Of a stretch of DNA of 64,000 bases, positions 34,017 through 48,100 are shown piece after piece. Made by a program: the position numbers and the translations under genes. The DNA comes from Niebla homalea (lineage: Eukaryota; Ascomycota; Lecanoromycetes; Lecanorales; Ramalinaceae): the NCBI GenBank assembly GCA_019925105.1, contig JAHGAU010000040.1, positions 357,481-421,480 on the forward strand. Reading direction: 5' to 3'. Numbering within the stretch: the first letter of the stretch is position 1; each line of letters opens with the position of its first letter. Below the pieces are notes generated by a model that saw only the letters and a list, made by a program, of their open reading frames with translations, had not been told where the DNA came from and searched no databases.

Positions 34017-35639
34017 GCTTCAAGAGGCTTGTGGTTGGCGCTCTGCTGATGAGTGAAGTTAGTGACATCCTGTAATGATGGTAGAAGCAGCCTTTATATA
34101 TTGTGTGAGTGTGTCCGACTTAAGGCTAGGTGAGGATGTTCTTGGTGGTGGATATATGATCTCCTACGCAACCCAACGATTTTGATCGGGGCTGAAACGT
34201 GAGACGCGACCCTGTGAGTATCGCAGTTGGAAGGCAGCAGCTCGATCTCGATCTGGCATCCAAGGCGTTATTGAGCACAATGCGCAACAGCTTCCATACA
34301 CCGCCACGTCAATATGATACATCCTTATGCGACCCAAGCAGAATCTATGCTTATCCGGCCCTCCTAAGATTGCGCTATAAGCTCAGCGACGGACATCTAG
34401 TATCACATCAGCCTGGGGCGCAATGTATCATGTGAAACGGTCAACTTTCTGGACGCTTACAATGGCAGGCACACCGTGCTTGTCAGCCTCGTTCGTTCGA
34501 GTTGCTCCAACTACACAGATCATAATCTGGGTGAGGATTGCTAATGTAATAAGGAGCGCTTCCCTGGACCCTAGAACTAATTCAAGCCACATCCATGGGG
34601 CGCAGCCCTGCGCGAGCTGATCATTGCCGATCAGGACATACGGTGTTATACACGCTTTGTAAAGTTGCGCTCCTTAATAACTCTGAGCGGATGATTGCCC
34701 CTCGTACGCTACCGTCAGTAAATCATGTACTATCCGTGGAGAGGGTGCCACCGTACGTAAGGAGCACACGCTTTAAGGATGGTGACTGACCATTTCCAAA
34801 GGTGGTACTCCCGCTTTACACTCTTCCATCAGGTCGGTGTCAGCCCATGAATCTCGCCCCGTATTGAGTGGAGCTATGAACACCAAGTGGAGCTCCATGT
34901 AGTGAGTGGAGCTACAAGGTGATGGGAGAGTGGACCTGCATGTACAGAGCAAACAGACTACGTATATTCGTATTAGTACATCCTTCATGTCCTATATGAA
35001 ACGCGGAGTATGAAAGGGGCAACTGCGTTGGCGGCAACGATAAATTCTTCGGTGAGTGAGTGAAATTTCCCTCCGTATGCAGCCACCTGCAGCACCCCGG
35101 CTCCTCCAGGGCGGCGACGTATTTCGAGATGGTGTAATCAACTTCATAGATCGTAACCCTGAAATTCCTAAAGGAACTTATCATTCATGAATAGTATACG
35201 GCTAAGTCAGATTGTGGCTCAGAATTTGTAAGTGGAAGTAGTACATAAAGGTTTTGACACACGGTGCAGGGTTCGAAGGAATGAGGCTAAGACTGTGCCC
35301 CGTTTCAAAATTGCTCCGCCACCCCTCGATAACGCGGCTGGGTATCAGCACGATTTCCTTTCATTTCGCAGCCTGGTTTCATTATTCTTGGGGCGCAACC
35401 CTGCAGGGATCAATCATTGCCGATCGGGCAATTAATCCTATTTCAAGAGCTGGCTGTCAGCACATGTTCCTCTCATCTCGCAGCCTGATTGTGCTCTAAT
35501 TCTTTTGGCAGGTGGTCCTCCATTAGATGAGTCCACCTTATCGGCAAGCACGGTACTGACGAATATCACAACATTTGCTTGCCAGTGCGAGCGACCACAT
35601 TTGTAGACAACGCATCTCTAGCACGCCTGCTCTGCTGCC
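34017..35639. other. Intergenic region with short dispersed repeats
   Basis: 1.6 kb without a supported gene. Related segments recur: GGGGCGCA(G/A)CCCTGC followed by ATCATTGCCGATC at about 34597-34633 and 35390-35425, and TTTCGCAGCCTGRTT-like stretches at about 35365 and 35475. A GAGTGGAGCTA motif repeats at about 34866 and 34903. These look like remnants of an old duplication or element. Confidence 0.4.
34093..34100 (-). promoter_or_regulatory. TATA box of the secreted-protein gene
   Basis: TATATAAA on the minus strand, 77 bp before the ATG at 34016, a usual distance. Confidence 0.5.
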
Positions 35640-36612
35640 ATGGCCTCTCCCGTCTCAATGAAAGCCTACGACAGTACGGCTGCCCTCGAAACATTAGCGC
35701 CAGAGCTGATAACGCGGATTTTCTGTCAGCTGCCGACATTCTCCGACGTGTTCGCAATGGCGGCAACGTGTCTCCGGCTTAGGAACATTTATTCTACCAA
35801 CAGTCTTGCGATATATGGCAGGATAGCACCGAAGAACATTGCTTGTGTGCGTCAGGCACGTCGCTTCCTTCTTGACCAAGGCGGAGTAACTGAGGAGGCT
35901 TCCTTGTCCACTAAAGATATTGGCCATCTGGTTCGAAATTCTCACGTGGTGGAGAAGGCTATATTGCAATTCGAGAGAGAAATTGTGTGCCGCGTCAGGA
36001 GTGAGTCTGATGAAGGTGTCCGACTCCGTATTGAAAGGTCTGAATTAACCGACCGCAGTGGACGGCTTTTCAGCTTCAGAATACTACGGTGAAGGCGTCC
36101 AAAGTCATCCACTAACCCTGACCCGCACCGAACGCCGACGCTTCATACTAACCTACTACAAGCTCTGGGATCTTATGAGATCCGATCCCTTAACATGGTC
36201 TCCAAAAATCGAGGGCATGACACTGAAAAAGCTTTACTACCTCCATGAGATGACCAAACTTACACAGAGCATTGGGCGAGGAGATGAACAAGTACCACTC
36301 CCAATGTTCCCCGATGAACCTCCAGAGTCTGTCCATTCTATTAACAGCGGACGATCCGAGAAGCGCATCGCACTTGGTGAAAAGGTCTGGGTACGTATTC
36401 AAGATTTAACTCAGCAAGTTTTTGGGCAAGATGCGCAAGATCCAATCATCTTTGCGAAGCATGAGGGTTTTATGGATTTCGTTGTGATGTGGGACCATTG
36501 GCATCCGTCCCTGAAAGACCTGGTATGCCACCGATCAATAAGTACCTTTAGGCCTGACCCGGCCTTTGAGAAGCAATATCTTTGGGAGGATAGCTCGGAT
36601 GAGGAGATTTAG
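35640..36612 (+). CDS. F-box protein
   Basis: Exons 35640-36000 and 36059-36612, with a 58-bp intron (GTGAGT..CAG), give 304 residues. The N-terminal F-box (about 14-55) reads ALETLAPELITRIFCQLPTF followed by MAATCLRLRNIY, the leucine/proline pattern that binds SKP1 in SCF ubiquitin ligases. The rest has no repeat I recognise; YYKLWDLMRSDP and MWDHWHPSLKDL resemble fungal-specific F-box proteins of unknown target. The C-terminus is acidic (WEDSSDEEI). It is the last intact gene before the AT-rich isochore, whose edge lies under 200 bp past the stop. Confidence 0.85.
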
Positions 36613-36839
36613 CTACTATTCCCCTTATTGCTAAGTGAAGGAGTCGTCTTCTTGGAATACAATGTAATAAGCTTATTACGATCCGGCGGTTACAAGGAAA
36701 CGCTCGTAGAGTTACTTAATATTCGCAGCGCAGTAATCATCTGTTTTTGATATTAAGACTGCCAAGAGTCTTAAACAGGAAGGTGTTAGGGTTCAGTTGT
36801 ATTAATAGCTGGTATTATTGATTATTAGGGCCGTACTTA

Positions 36840-38540
36840 AAATATAATTAATAAGAGCGTATATTAAATAAAGGAGTTAATTATAAAGAATACTCCTTAA
36901 ATGGCAGGATTAACCCTGAAGGATAAATACGGGATGAATACAGGACCGGTACGGGATAAAAAAAGGGTACCTTTATCCTATAACGGCAGTAAACGGTATA
37001 AAACCGTCGAAAACCGGAAAATATTAAGATATTTATAATGAATAAAATAAATTTTCTTCCTAGTATTAATTATAATATTTAATATAAAAATAATTATAAG
37101 AATTATCTATAACTTTATTTTCCAATATATAAGTATTTTAAGTATATGCGAAATTATTCGGCAGTCCTGGTTAAGGTTAAGCGCGGCGGGCGCGGGACTT
37201 AAGGAAAATCGGGTGTTTTTTGAAAAAAAAAATAGCGTAAATTACGATAAGGTTATAAGGAAAAATATATAATTTAAGACGGTAAAACGAACGGTAATAT
37301 CCGTAAGATAATATGATTATAAGGGAGGGAAGTATATTTAATTATATAAATTTTTTTATAATATATATTTTTAATAAAAATAATGTAAAAGAAATATTTA
37401 ATTCATTATAATCGTAATCATATTCCCTTTTTATACGTTATTATACCGTAATAGGAATATTTTATTAATTATATTCAATCGTTTTTAAATTAATGCCTTT
37501 TAATTTTTTTTATAACGTAATAGGAATCTTTAATTAATTAAAATTAATATAATTTTAACCGCTTTTTTCTTATATTATAATAAGATTATATAATTAATAA
37601 AATGCGCCGTAGTTCTATTAAAGGTTTAAAAGGAGTTAATTCTTTCCATTAAGACTTCCCTTCAATTTTTTTTCTTTTTAACGTTATTTTTAAAATGTTT
37701 TTTTAAAGGTTAAAAAAGTATAATAACCGCTATCTCCCGCTTTTATATAAAGTTTTTTCAAGTACTTTTTAATAAGGGCGTAATTAATTTATTTAAAAGC
37801 TTTTATAATTATGACGTAATAAGCCTAAGTATATTTATTTATTAATAGTTAAATATACCCCGACTTATTTACCCACCTCCCTCCCTCCCTAACCTGCCCT
37901 CCCGGCCCTTTTTACCTTTTATTCCTCCCTTAAGCCCTTTAATTAACCCTTTAATTAACCTTATAGCCCGCCTTTTAATAAGTAAAACATAATATCCGAT
38001 ATACGTATAACTTAATAATAATAAGCCTTAAAATCCTTTAATTTAAACGGTAAACCGGAAAGCTGGCTTCTTCATACTTAATACGATTGTCACGAGCATG
38101 TACATAGTGATAGGACACTGTCCTATGGATAGGACATATACATAGTTAGTAGTTTGTCCCTTCAGGATAAACGATCATTCATATATGCATTAATCACTTT
38201 ACCACTTTGTCCATTACATGCTCTGTACCTATTATAACGATATCGGAAATTTAACCTCTATATATTAAATATAATCCTTAATATTTACCTTTTTTATATT
38301 TAATAAAACGCTTAATATATGAATACTTTTATTATAATATTATAAGCCTTATAATACCGTATTTTAAATAAAGAACCTATAAGTTAAATAAGCAACCTGC
38401 TTATAGGAAACTATATACGATTTACGTATCTTTTAACTATTATTACTTAAATATATTATACGATTATTAAAAAAAGAACTTATAAGCTAGGTAAGAAATT
38501 TATTTATTAAAGGCTATACCCAATTTACGTATCCTCTCAC
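36840..38540. other. AT-rich DNA, no gene; small GC-balanced island at 38060-38235
   Basis: Degenerate sequence with no recognisable coding remnant. The island contains a perfect inverted repeat ATAGGACA-C-TGTCCTAT at 38110-38126. Confidence 0.6.
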
Positions 38541-38610
38541 CCCGGGGCCGATCGAATGGAGCCTCCACGCGATTACGGGCTCCCGTGGATTACGGGCTCC
38601 CACGATTCAC

Positions 38611-39000
38611 GTATTGATAAGGCTTTATCCCGGGGTGGCGCCGGTTATCTACGCTTAGGGGCTCCAATAATTTACTTATTAATAAGGCTTTATCCCGGGG
38701 TGGCGCCGGTCGTTTACGCTTAAGGGCTTTAACGATTCACTTATTAATAAGGTTTTATCCTAAGGTAACACCAGTCGTTTATGCTTAAGGGCTTTAACGA
38801 TTCACTTATTAATAAGATTTTATCCCGGGGTAACGTTAATCGTCTACGTTCAGGGGCTTTAACGATTCACTTATTAATAAGGTTTTATCCCGGGATAGCG
38901 CCGGTCATTTACGTTTAAAGGCTTTAACGATTCACTTATTAATAAAGCTTTTTCCCGGGGTAACGTTGGTAATTTACGTTAAAAGGCTATATTAATTTAA
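38611..39000. repeat. 65-bp tandem repeat, about 6 copies
   Basis: The marker GGCTTTATCCCGGGG and its variants recur at 38621, 38686, 38751, 38816, 38881 and 38946, exactly 65 bp apart. Copies differ mostly by transitions (for example GGTGGCGCCGG against GGTAACGTTGG), so the array was itself RIP-mutated. A partial related stretch precedes it from about 38540. Confidence 0.92.
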
Positions 39001-41848
39001 TAATTAATAAGAATTAATTAAAAAAGCCCTGGTAAAAGTTATATTTTCTGCTTTTTATTAATTAATAAAGTTAATTTAATAATTAAGTTATTACTTTTAT
39101 ATTTTATATTAAGTTATTTAAATTATTAAGGTTATTAATAATATATTTTAAGTTTAACGTTAAATTTATTAAATCGTCCCGATTAAATTAATACGTTTAT
39201 TATTTTTAAGTTATATATTTATTTTTAAATTTATTTATAATATATATATTATTAACCCTTTTAATTATATTTCCGTTTAAATAACTTAATTATAATTTGG
39301 AATAATATTTAAAATAATTATTATTTTATATTAATTTAATTTAATTTAACCCCATTTTTATAATAGTTTTTTTTTATTATATATTATTTTATAAAGTAAT
39401 TTTCTGCTTAAAATACGGGTATATATATATTAAAGTTACCTTAATTATTTATATCCGGAAATAATACTTTAAAATTATATTAAAAAACCAGTAAATTTTA
39501 ATAAATTAATTATAACCTTTTTACCCGCTCCTTTAATATAAGATTAAACTATTATTTATTCCGTAACCCCTTATTCCTTAATTAAAGATTTATTAAAACG
39601 TATATTAATATACCCTTTATTAGTTTTTACGATATTTTTATAAAAACTTAAAAGGTATAAAAGCTTATTTACGTTAAACTTATTAATAAATAAATCTTAA
39701 AGGCCATAATAAGTACCGGAGATACGTTAAGGGGGGTCTTAAGCCATTAATAATAAGCCTATAATAAACCCCGGTTATTTATTAACGTTTCTTTATTAAT
39801 AATAATAATTAAATGTTATTTAAAATCGACCCTCTTATTATAATAACGATTAATTATTCCCCGGGATTAAAGATTATTATACCGGAAGGATCTAATAATA
39901 CCCTAAAGGACCCTTATAATATTAATAATTTCCTTTTTACCTTTTTTTAATAATAAATAAAATTATATAAAAAAAAAATAAAAACAATAATTATAAAAAT
40001 ATTATATTATATAATCACTTAATCGTAATTAAAATAAATTAAATAACTTAAATACTTTAAAGGTATAAAGTTATAAAAAATTTTACCTTTAATTAAACCT
40101 TTTACGGAATATAATTATTTTCTTTTAAAGTAAGAATATAAAAGAAAACGGTTAATTTTTAAGTTTATAATAATATGTTAAACGATAAAATCAATATCTT
40201 TAATTAAATCCTTATTATTATATAAAATAAATATAATATAAAAAGCGGTAACCTTTTATAAGTCAATTTATAAATAAGAACTTATATAAAGTATTATAGC
40301 GTTTAAACCCGCTTCTTTATATATATTTACCATACTTAATAACTCCGGGAAAATATTATTATTAAGTAATCCCTTTTTAAATAATTAAAATATTAATTAA
40401 CTTTTTAATAATCCGATTATTATACGGATTATTATAAACGCTTTATTATTCTTTATAATATTTAAAAGCAGTATAAATAATTTATAATCTTTAAAATTAT
40501 AATAAAGGAGAAGTAAAACGTTTTAAATCGTTAAGTTTAACGATTTAATTTTATTTTATTTATATAGCGTTTTCTTAATAATTTTTATATATCTGCCCTT
40601 ATTAATTTCTTTATAATTCTTAGGATTAAGCCGGTATATTATTTATTTTTATCCGTTAAACCCCTTTTATAGGTATTAATAAAATTATTTATAAAAAAAG
40701 AAGGAATTTTATTAAATTAGTAATTATATTAACTTTCTTTTAATAATTATAAAAATAATTTAACTCCTTATTATTAATTAAAGTTTTTAATCTTATAATA
40801 TAAAGTAAAAATTAAGCCTTAAGGATTACTTAAATTAATTTTAGCGCGATTAATTAATCCGGGGTAATTATACCCTTTTTAATTGGATTTTAATATTATA
40901 ATTATAAGGTTAAATTATTTAAGATATTATTATTAATATAAATATTATACGTTAAACTTAGAATTATAAAAGCTTAATTTATAAAAATATCTCCTTTAAT
41001 ATCCCTATTTTTTATTGTTTTTTCCGCTATTAATAAAAGCTATTATAAACCGATTTTTAAACGTTATACTTCTTAAAGGATAATAAAGTATTTAAATTCT
41101 TTTTTATTAATTTAAAAAAATTAAAAAAGAATCCCGCCGATATACGGTTTAATTAATTATTCTTAAATAAGTTTATTAATAACCTTAAAAAATATAAGTT
41201 ATAACTCCTTATTTATATAATTTCCCGGGAAGAATTAAGGGTATTATTTATTAAACCGTATAATTTAAATACCTTTTTTTATTATAAAAATCCTTAAATA
41301 TTTTAAAAGGTTATTTACGTTAAGGAATATTTTAAATTAAAATAATAATTCTTTTACCGTTTGGTTTTTTTAATTTAAATCTTAAGTAATTAATTTACCC
41401 GTAAGACGGAACTTTTTAACCTTTAATTCCGGAACTGCTTAAACTCGGGTATCCGTAATATATATATTAATAACGGTTTTATATTATTTATTATTATTTA
41501 TTATAAAAATTATAATATTTAAAAAACCTTAAAAGTAATTAATAAATATCTTTTAGCGGATATTAATTATTATTTTATTTAATATTTTACTTTTATCCGG
41601 CCGTTTATTTAATAATTATATTTATATATTTAAAAAAAAGGTTTTAAAAGTCCTTATATCTGGAATAATTAATTAATTTTTCAATTTTTAAACTTCTTTA
41701 CCGTTAAAACCCTTAAGGTATTCAGATATAATTTACGTTTTACCGTTAATTCATAACGTTATTTTATAGTTATTATTTTCCGTAAATATTTATTTTCCGG
41801 GTTCAATTTTTATTAAGAAAAATATAAATTTTTAAATTTTAATATTAA
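39001..41848. other. AT-rich DNA, possible faint transposon remnants, no gene
   Basis: No intact frame. On the minus strand near 40780-40960 a broken reading (PGLINRAKINLSNP, stop, G) vaguely recalls a non-LTR reverse transcriptase loop, but is too degraded to call. Confidence 0.4.
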
Positions 41849-42194
41849 TATTAGCAGCTAGCGCCACCTCTGCGCCGGCGCTATAGTGGTGCGTTACAGT
41901 GGTGCGCCATACTGCTGCGCCAAGGTAGGCCGTTAGGCCTTAATAAAGGGCCTTAATAACGGCCTTGGTATACGTTATTTATAAGCCGTAACTTAATAAA
42001 CGTAAAGCGGGGTAGTTATTATTTTTACCTTAAGTAAAGGCTATACCCCAGTTCTTTTTAAGTTCCTTAAGAATTAATCTTATTATTAATTTACTTATTA
42101 AAGTAATACTTAAGTATTTAGACCGTAACGTTATATTTTCTATATTTACCTTTATTAGTCCCGCCGGCATACCGTTAATAGAATTAATTTAATA
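41849..42194 (+). repeat. 5' LTR of the Gypsy element
   Basis: 346 bp. Aligns along its full length to 49164-49509 without visible gaps; differences are transitions. The expected TG..CA ends read TA..TA, as RIP would make. Confidence 0.9.
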
Positions 42195-45100
42195 TTTTAA
42201 TTCTTCTTCCTTATTAAGGAAAAGGCCCGACGTTATCGTTATAATAAATATTTAATTAACTTAATAAACCTTAAAATAAAAAGGTGATATTTACTTTTCG
42301 GTTAAAAACCCCCTTATTATAGTTAAGCAGATTAAAGCAGTAAAGCGTTGCCATAATATTATGGCTTAATAAGTCTAACTTTTAAAACTATAATTTAAAG
42401 TTAACCAGCTTAAGGTTAAAAATCATATTTATTAAAAGCATATATTTAACCACGCTAATACGTAATATAAAAATTTACGTTCCGGGACTTTCCCCCGTAT
42501 TAACCCTGTTATTAAGCTTTATGCTAACGGCGTACTATTAATAACTTTTATTTTACCCCATAAAAGTAAGTTTTTTTATCTAGAAAAATTTAAATTATAT
42601 TAAAATAAATTTAAAAATAAGTATTAAATATAATTTATTAACTTAAAAAGACAATTTATATTTTATCTTAAGTATTTCTTTATTAAAAGAAAAAAAATAA
42701 TTTTTTATTTAAAGTCTATTTTTCATAAAATCTTTAACTTACTGAATAAAGAAATTAATAGAATAAACTATTAAGAGCTTAAGGATAAATTCCTGGACTT
42801 AATAATTAATCCGGAAAACCATTGGTTTACTTATTATAAATGGTTTAAAGATATTAAGTAACGCTTTAATTAAAAAATAACGTAATTCTATAATACTTTA
42901 AAGACTATAAAAAAGGACTTATTATTATTATTAAATAAATTTTATATTTATATATTCTTTATAAAGCTTTTACCGGAGCTTAAAATTAAAATCCTTATAA
43001 TTATTAAGGTATTAAAAACCCAGAACAATATTATAACGGCGGCGATTATATAAGAAAATAACTTAAAACGTATTATTAATAATAATTAAAAAGTTAATAA
43101 GGGTAAATCCCTTAAAAATAAGGTATTTAAACTTAATTTTAACGGCTTAAAGCCAGCGTATATCCTTATTAAAATTAATTTTCACGGCTAAAAGTATAAA
43201 GTTATATTTAAAAACTTTAATGCCGCCTTTAAAGTAAATAAGAATATTAAGTATTATATATATTACGGAAAGGGTTATTATATATCCGATTACCTTATTG
43301 TTTTATAAAATAAAATCTTAATAATAAGCGTAAAATCCCGTAAAAAGAATAATATATTAAAAAACGATAAAGCTCCGGTAACGCTTTAAAATCGGAGTTA
43401 ATAAAGAAATAATTAAAGGTATATCCGGCTTTTATTATTAAGGATTAAATAAGTTTTTAAGATAATCCTTAATTATTAAGTATATTAATTAATATTGGAG
43501 CTTAAATAAATTTAATTTTATAAATATATATAATCCAATAAAATTTACAATTAACCCTTATTATTTTACCGTAAATAGCTTTTCTTAATAATAAGTAAAT
43601 CTTTTATTATAACGTTTATTAATTATAATATTATTTAATTAATAATTAAAGGTAATAAAAGTAATAGAAAATACTTTTTTACGTTATTAATTAAAAAGGT
43701 TTAAATATAATCCTTAATTTATTAACTTTATACGCTTTATAAATAACGATTAATCCGGCGGCGGATAAATAACGTTTTAAGGTTAATTCTTATAAGTTAT
43801 AGATTAATAACGTTTATAACTTTAATTAAAGTTTAACGGAGATTAATAAAATCTTTATAATCGTTTATATAAATACAATGACGGAGCGCTTAAAAGTATT
43901 ATGAATCTTTTAAGGTAATTTAACGTATATAAATACTATAAAAGACTTTATTAACCGGAGTATCTTAAGGGAGTTAAGCGAGTATATAGATATCTTTTTT
44001 AATAATATAATTAATACTTTATTTAAATTAAAATAAAAGGATTACGTTATTAACTTAAACGGTAAAGAATTATTATATAATCCCTTATATAACCTATCTC
44101 GGATAAAGCTAACGGAACTCCGGCGGTATTTTAAGGATATTATAATCCGAGGTTGGATTTATTATTTAACATTATCCGTAAACGCCTTAATCCTTTTTAT
44201 ATTTAAGAAGGACGGCGGCCTTTATCTTTATATTGATTACCGTAGATTAAATATAGTTATAATTAAAAATCGATATTTATTACCCTTAATTATTAAGATT
44301 CTTAACCGGTTAAATAACTTTAAACGGTTTATTAAGTTGGACTTTAAGGATACTTATTACCGGTTACGGATTAAGTCCGGCGATAAATAAAAAATAGCAT
44401 TCCGTACGCGTTATAATTACTTTAAATATTTCATTATATTATTTAAGTTAATTAACGCCCCGGTAACCTTTTAAGCTTATATTAATTATGCTCTTATTAA
44501 TCTTATTAATATAATTTATATAGTTTATTTAAATGATATTTTAATATTTAATAAAAATCCGGCGGACTATTAACGTTATATTTAATAAGTCCTTAAATAA
44601 CTTTATTAATTCTAATTTTATATTAACTTTAAGAAATATCAATTTAATATTATTTAAGTGGAATTCTTAGGGTTTATCGTTTTTATTAAAAAGATTTAAA
44701 TAAATTAAAAATATATTTAAATTATTAAGGATTAACTTACCCCAAAAATTTATTAAAAAGTATAAATCTTTTTAAGCTTTATAAATTTTTATTATTATTT
44801 TATTTATAAATATTTAAGGATAATTAAACCTTTAATTAATTTACTTAAAAACAATAAAGAAAAAAAGAAAATTAACCCGTTAAAATAAAATAATACGGTT
44901 AATATAATATTCCGCCGGCTTTATAAAATATTTATTAATACGTTATTACTCCGTTATTTTAACTTAAAATAGGGGGTATAAATAAAAATAAATATATTTA
45001 ACTTTATTATCGTAAGTATTTTATCTTAATAGTTTAAGGAAAGTTATTAACGTTTAATTATGTATTAATTTAGAAAAATAGCCTTTACTAAATAAAATTA

Positions 45101-48100
45101 TAAAACGTATAATTAAAAGCTTTTCGTTATTGTTATAGCGTTTAAGTAATAACGGTATTATTTAAAAAGGAATCTTAAAGTTATTTAAATATAGATAGAT
45201 TATAATAACCTTTAAGGATTTATAAAATAACTAACGTTAAGCCCGTATTAGGTTAAATAAGCCTTAAAACTTATTAATTATAACTTTAAAGTATTTTATT
45301 ATTAAAATAAAATAAATCCTATTAATCCTTTATTAAAACGTTTAAACTATAAAAGAGTTTTACCTTTTAATATTATCTTATTATTTACCTTATAGAATAA
45401 GCTTGTATTTTAATCCGATAAGTTAACAGAACGCCGGCGGATAATAATTATTAATTATTAATTATTATTCGCTTTAAAAAATATTTAAATTATTATCCCG
45501 TAAAAAAAGATTTAATAGTTACTTAAAAAACTTTATAAGGAATTTAAGCCGATTAAGTTATTTATTAAGGATTTATAAATTAACGATACGTTTATATATA
45601 AAATTAAAAACGATAATATAGTATTAATATATTCTTATTAAAATTATAATAATGCTTAAAAATTCAATCTTAATAACCTTATTATTTATAAGGGCCGTAT
45701 ATATATCCCCCGGGATAAAGCGGTTAAAAAAGAGTTAATTAATAAATATTATAATAACCCGTTAACGGGCTATTTTAAAGTTGAAAAGATTTATAAATTT
45801 CTGGCCCGTAAATATTATTGGGACGGCTTAAAGGCTTAAATTAGTAATTATATTAAAATATATGATACTTATTAAAGGATCAAAGTACCGCGTTACTGCC
45901 TTTACGGTAAGCTTATTTTACTTTTTTAACCGGTTATATCTTAAAAAGAACTTAATATAGACTTTATTATTAACTTATCCATAAATAAAGCTAAAAGTAA
46001 CGTCTATAATTCGATTTTAATAATTATAAATAAATATATAAAGATATATAAATACCTCCTTATTATAAAATAAATCGATATTATTACGTTAATAGATTTC
46101 TTCTTTAAAGAAATTATATTACGTTATAATATGCCGGTTAAAATTATAATTAATTAAGGGTGTTTATTTATTAGTAAATTCTAGGGTTTAATATATTATT
46201 ACGTAAAAATAAAGCGTAAATTAAGTACTATTTTCTATCCGTAAACGGATAATTAAATAGAACGTTAAAATTAAGGTTTTAAATAATATTTAAGGATTTT
46301 CACCAGCTTTAAATAAATGAATTAAGTAGGGTTATTCCCTTTAATTAAATTTATTTATATAAACTTAAAATACTTAACTTTAAACTATAGTCTTTTTATA
46401 ACGATATATAATTATAATCTAAATATTTATTTTAAACTTAAAGATAAGCTTATAAAAAAGGAAATACTTATAATAAAAAATAAAGTTAAAATATTATATA
46501 AAATACGATTAATATTAACGGATTAATAACGTTATATTATTAAATTAACTTAAAAAACGTATAATAAAAAATATAAGTTAAAATTATATAATATCGGTAA
46601 TTTAATAATATTAAATATTAAAAACCTTAAGCTAAAATAACTAAATAAAAAGCTTACGCCCCGATTTATAAGACCCTTTAAAATTAATAATAAAATTAAA
46701 ACATAAACGTACCGCTTATTCTTCCTTATTATTTATTAAATTTACTTTATTATTTATATTTTTTTTTTAAAACTTTATTATACTTATACCGGCGATTAAA
46801 TAGCGGAAACTATAATATAAATATTTAAATTAATTAATAATAAAGAGGAATAAATAATTAAAGAAATTATTAATAAAGTTAAAAGTAAAAAGGGCATTTA
46901 ATATTAAATTAAGTAAATTAATTAAGGCTTTAAATATAATTAATAAGTATTAAAGGCGGACTTAAAGTACTTTTAAGAATTACGGGAATAATATAATGAA
47001 ATAGCACGGAATAAGAAAAAACGTAAATAAGGTTATAACGCCGCGATAACGGAAATTATATATATAGTTAATAATTATATATATAATTAATACTATAATT
47101 ATTTAGCCTTTATACGTTATCCTTCCGTAAAATTATTAAAGTCTAAGCTTTAATTAATAACTTTACTTATTATAGGTATTACGCGTATGGATAAGTTAAC
47201 GTTATAAAAGCGATTATTTTTATTATAATATTATAATTAATAAAAGTAACTTTAATAATAATTATAATAATATTGAAAGCAAAGAAACGTAAACGTTAAA
47301 TTATAAGCGCTTAATACGTTATTAAATTAAAGATATTAAGTAAATAAAGTTATTAAGATAATAAAAGATCGATAAATATATTTATTAAGGTTACGTTAAC
47401 GCTTTAATAACTTTTATAATATTATCCGTTCTATTATTTTTAATAATATATAAATTATAAGTATCCAATACTTAATATTATTAATTTTAATAATATTAAC
47501 GTATAAAAATAAAAGAATAATCTATAATTTTGCGTTAATACGGGCTTTTTCCCTTTATAAATAAATTAATAAGGTTAAAAATAAGTATAAGAATATTATA
47601 TTTTCCTTATTTTCTTCCTCCTTTTTTTCTCCGTTTTCCTTTCTGCCTTAATTAAAGGCCTTTTTTTAATATTGCTTATCGGAAAGGCTCTTTAATTTAA
47701 TTTTAAGGTATTATTCTTAGAAATTAAAACCGACCTTTTTAATAACGTTATTAAGGAAAGTATAATTTCTTCTTTTTCTTCTTTAAATAAGCCGAAGCCC
47801 GTATTTCCCTTTTCCTTTTTACTTTTTAAGCCACAGAATATTATAAACTTAGGGTTTATTCTCTTTATCCCGGATATAGGGTTAGGAAATAAGGAATAGC
47901 TCCTTAATGGAGTCGATTTTTATAAAGGGCCCGGACCTTCCGTATTAAACCGATTTAGCTATTAAATATTAATATCGTTATTTTATTATTAAATTATAAT
48001 TTATTTATTTACTTTTTAAGCCGAATAACTTTTTTTTCCGCCGTTTTAACGTAGGCAGTAAGCGCCTTTTTCTTAATTTAAAGGACCGATACCTCCCCTT

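Noticed and set aside
35260..35290. tRNA-like T-arm (GGTTCGAA)
   Set aside because: No matching acceptor stem, anticodon arm or A box around it.
38611..39000. CRISPR-like array
   Set aside because: Units are contiguous 65-bp copies without unique spacers, in a eukaryotic genome.
40780..40960. Possible non-LTR retrotransposon reverse transcriptase on the minus strand
   Set aside because: Only one vaguely similar loop with stops; no second RT motif was found nearby.
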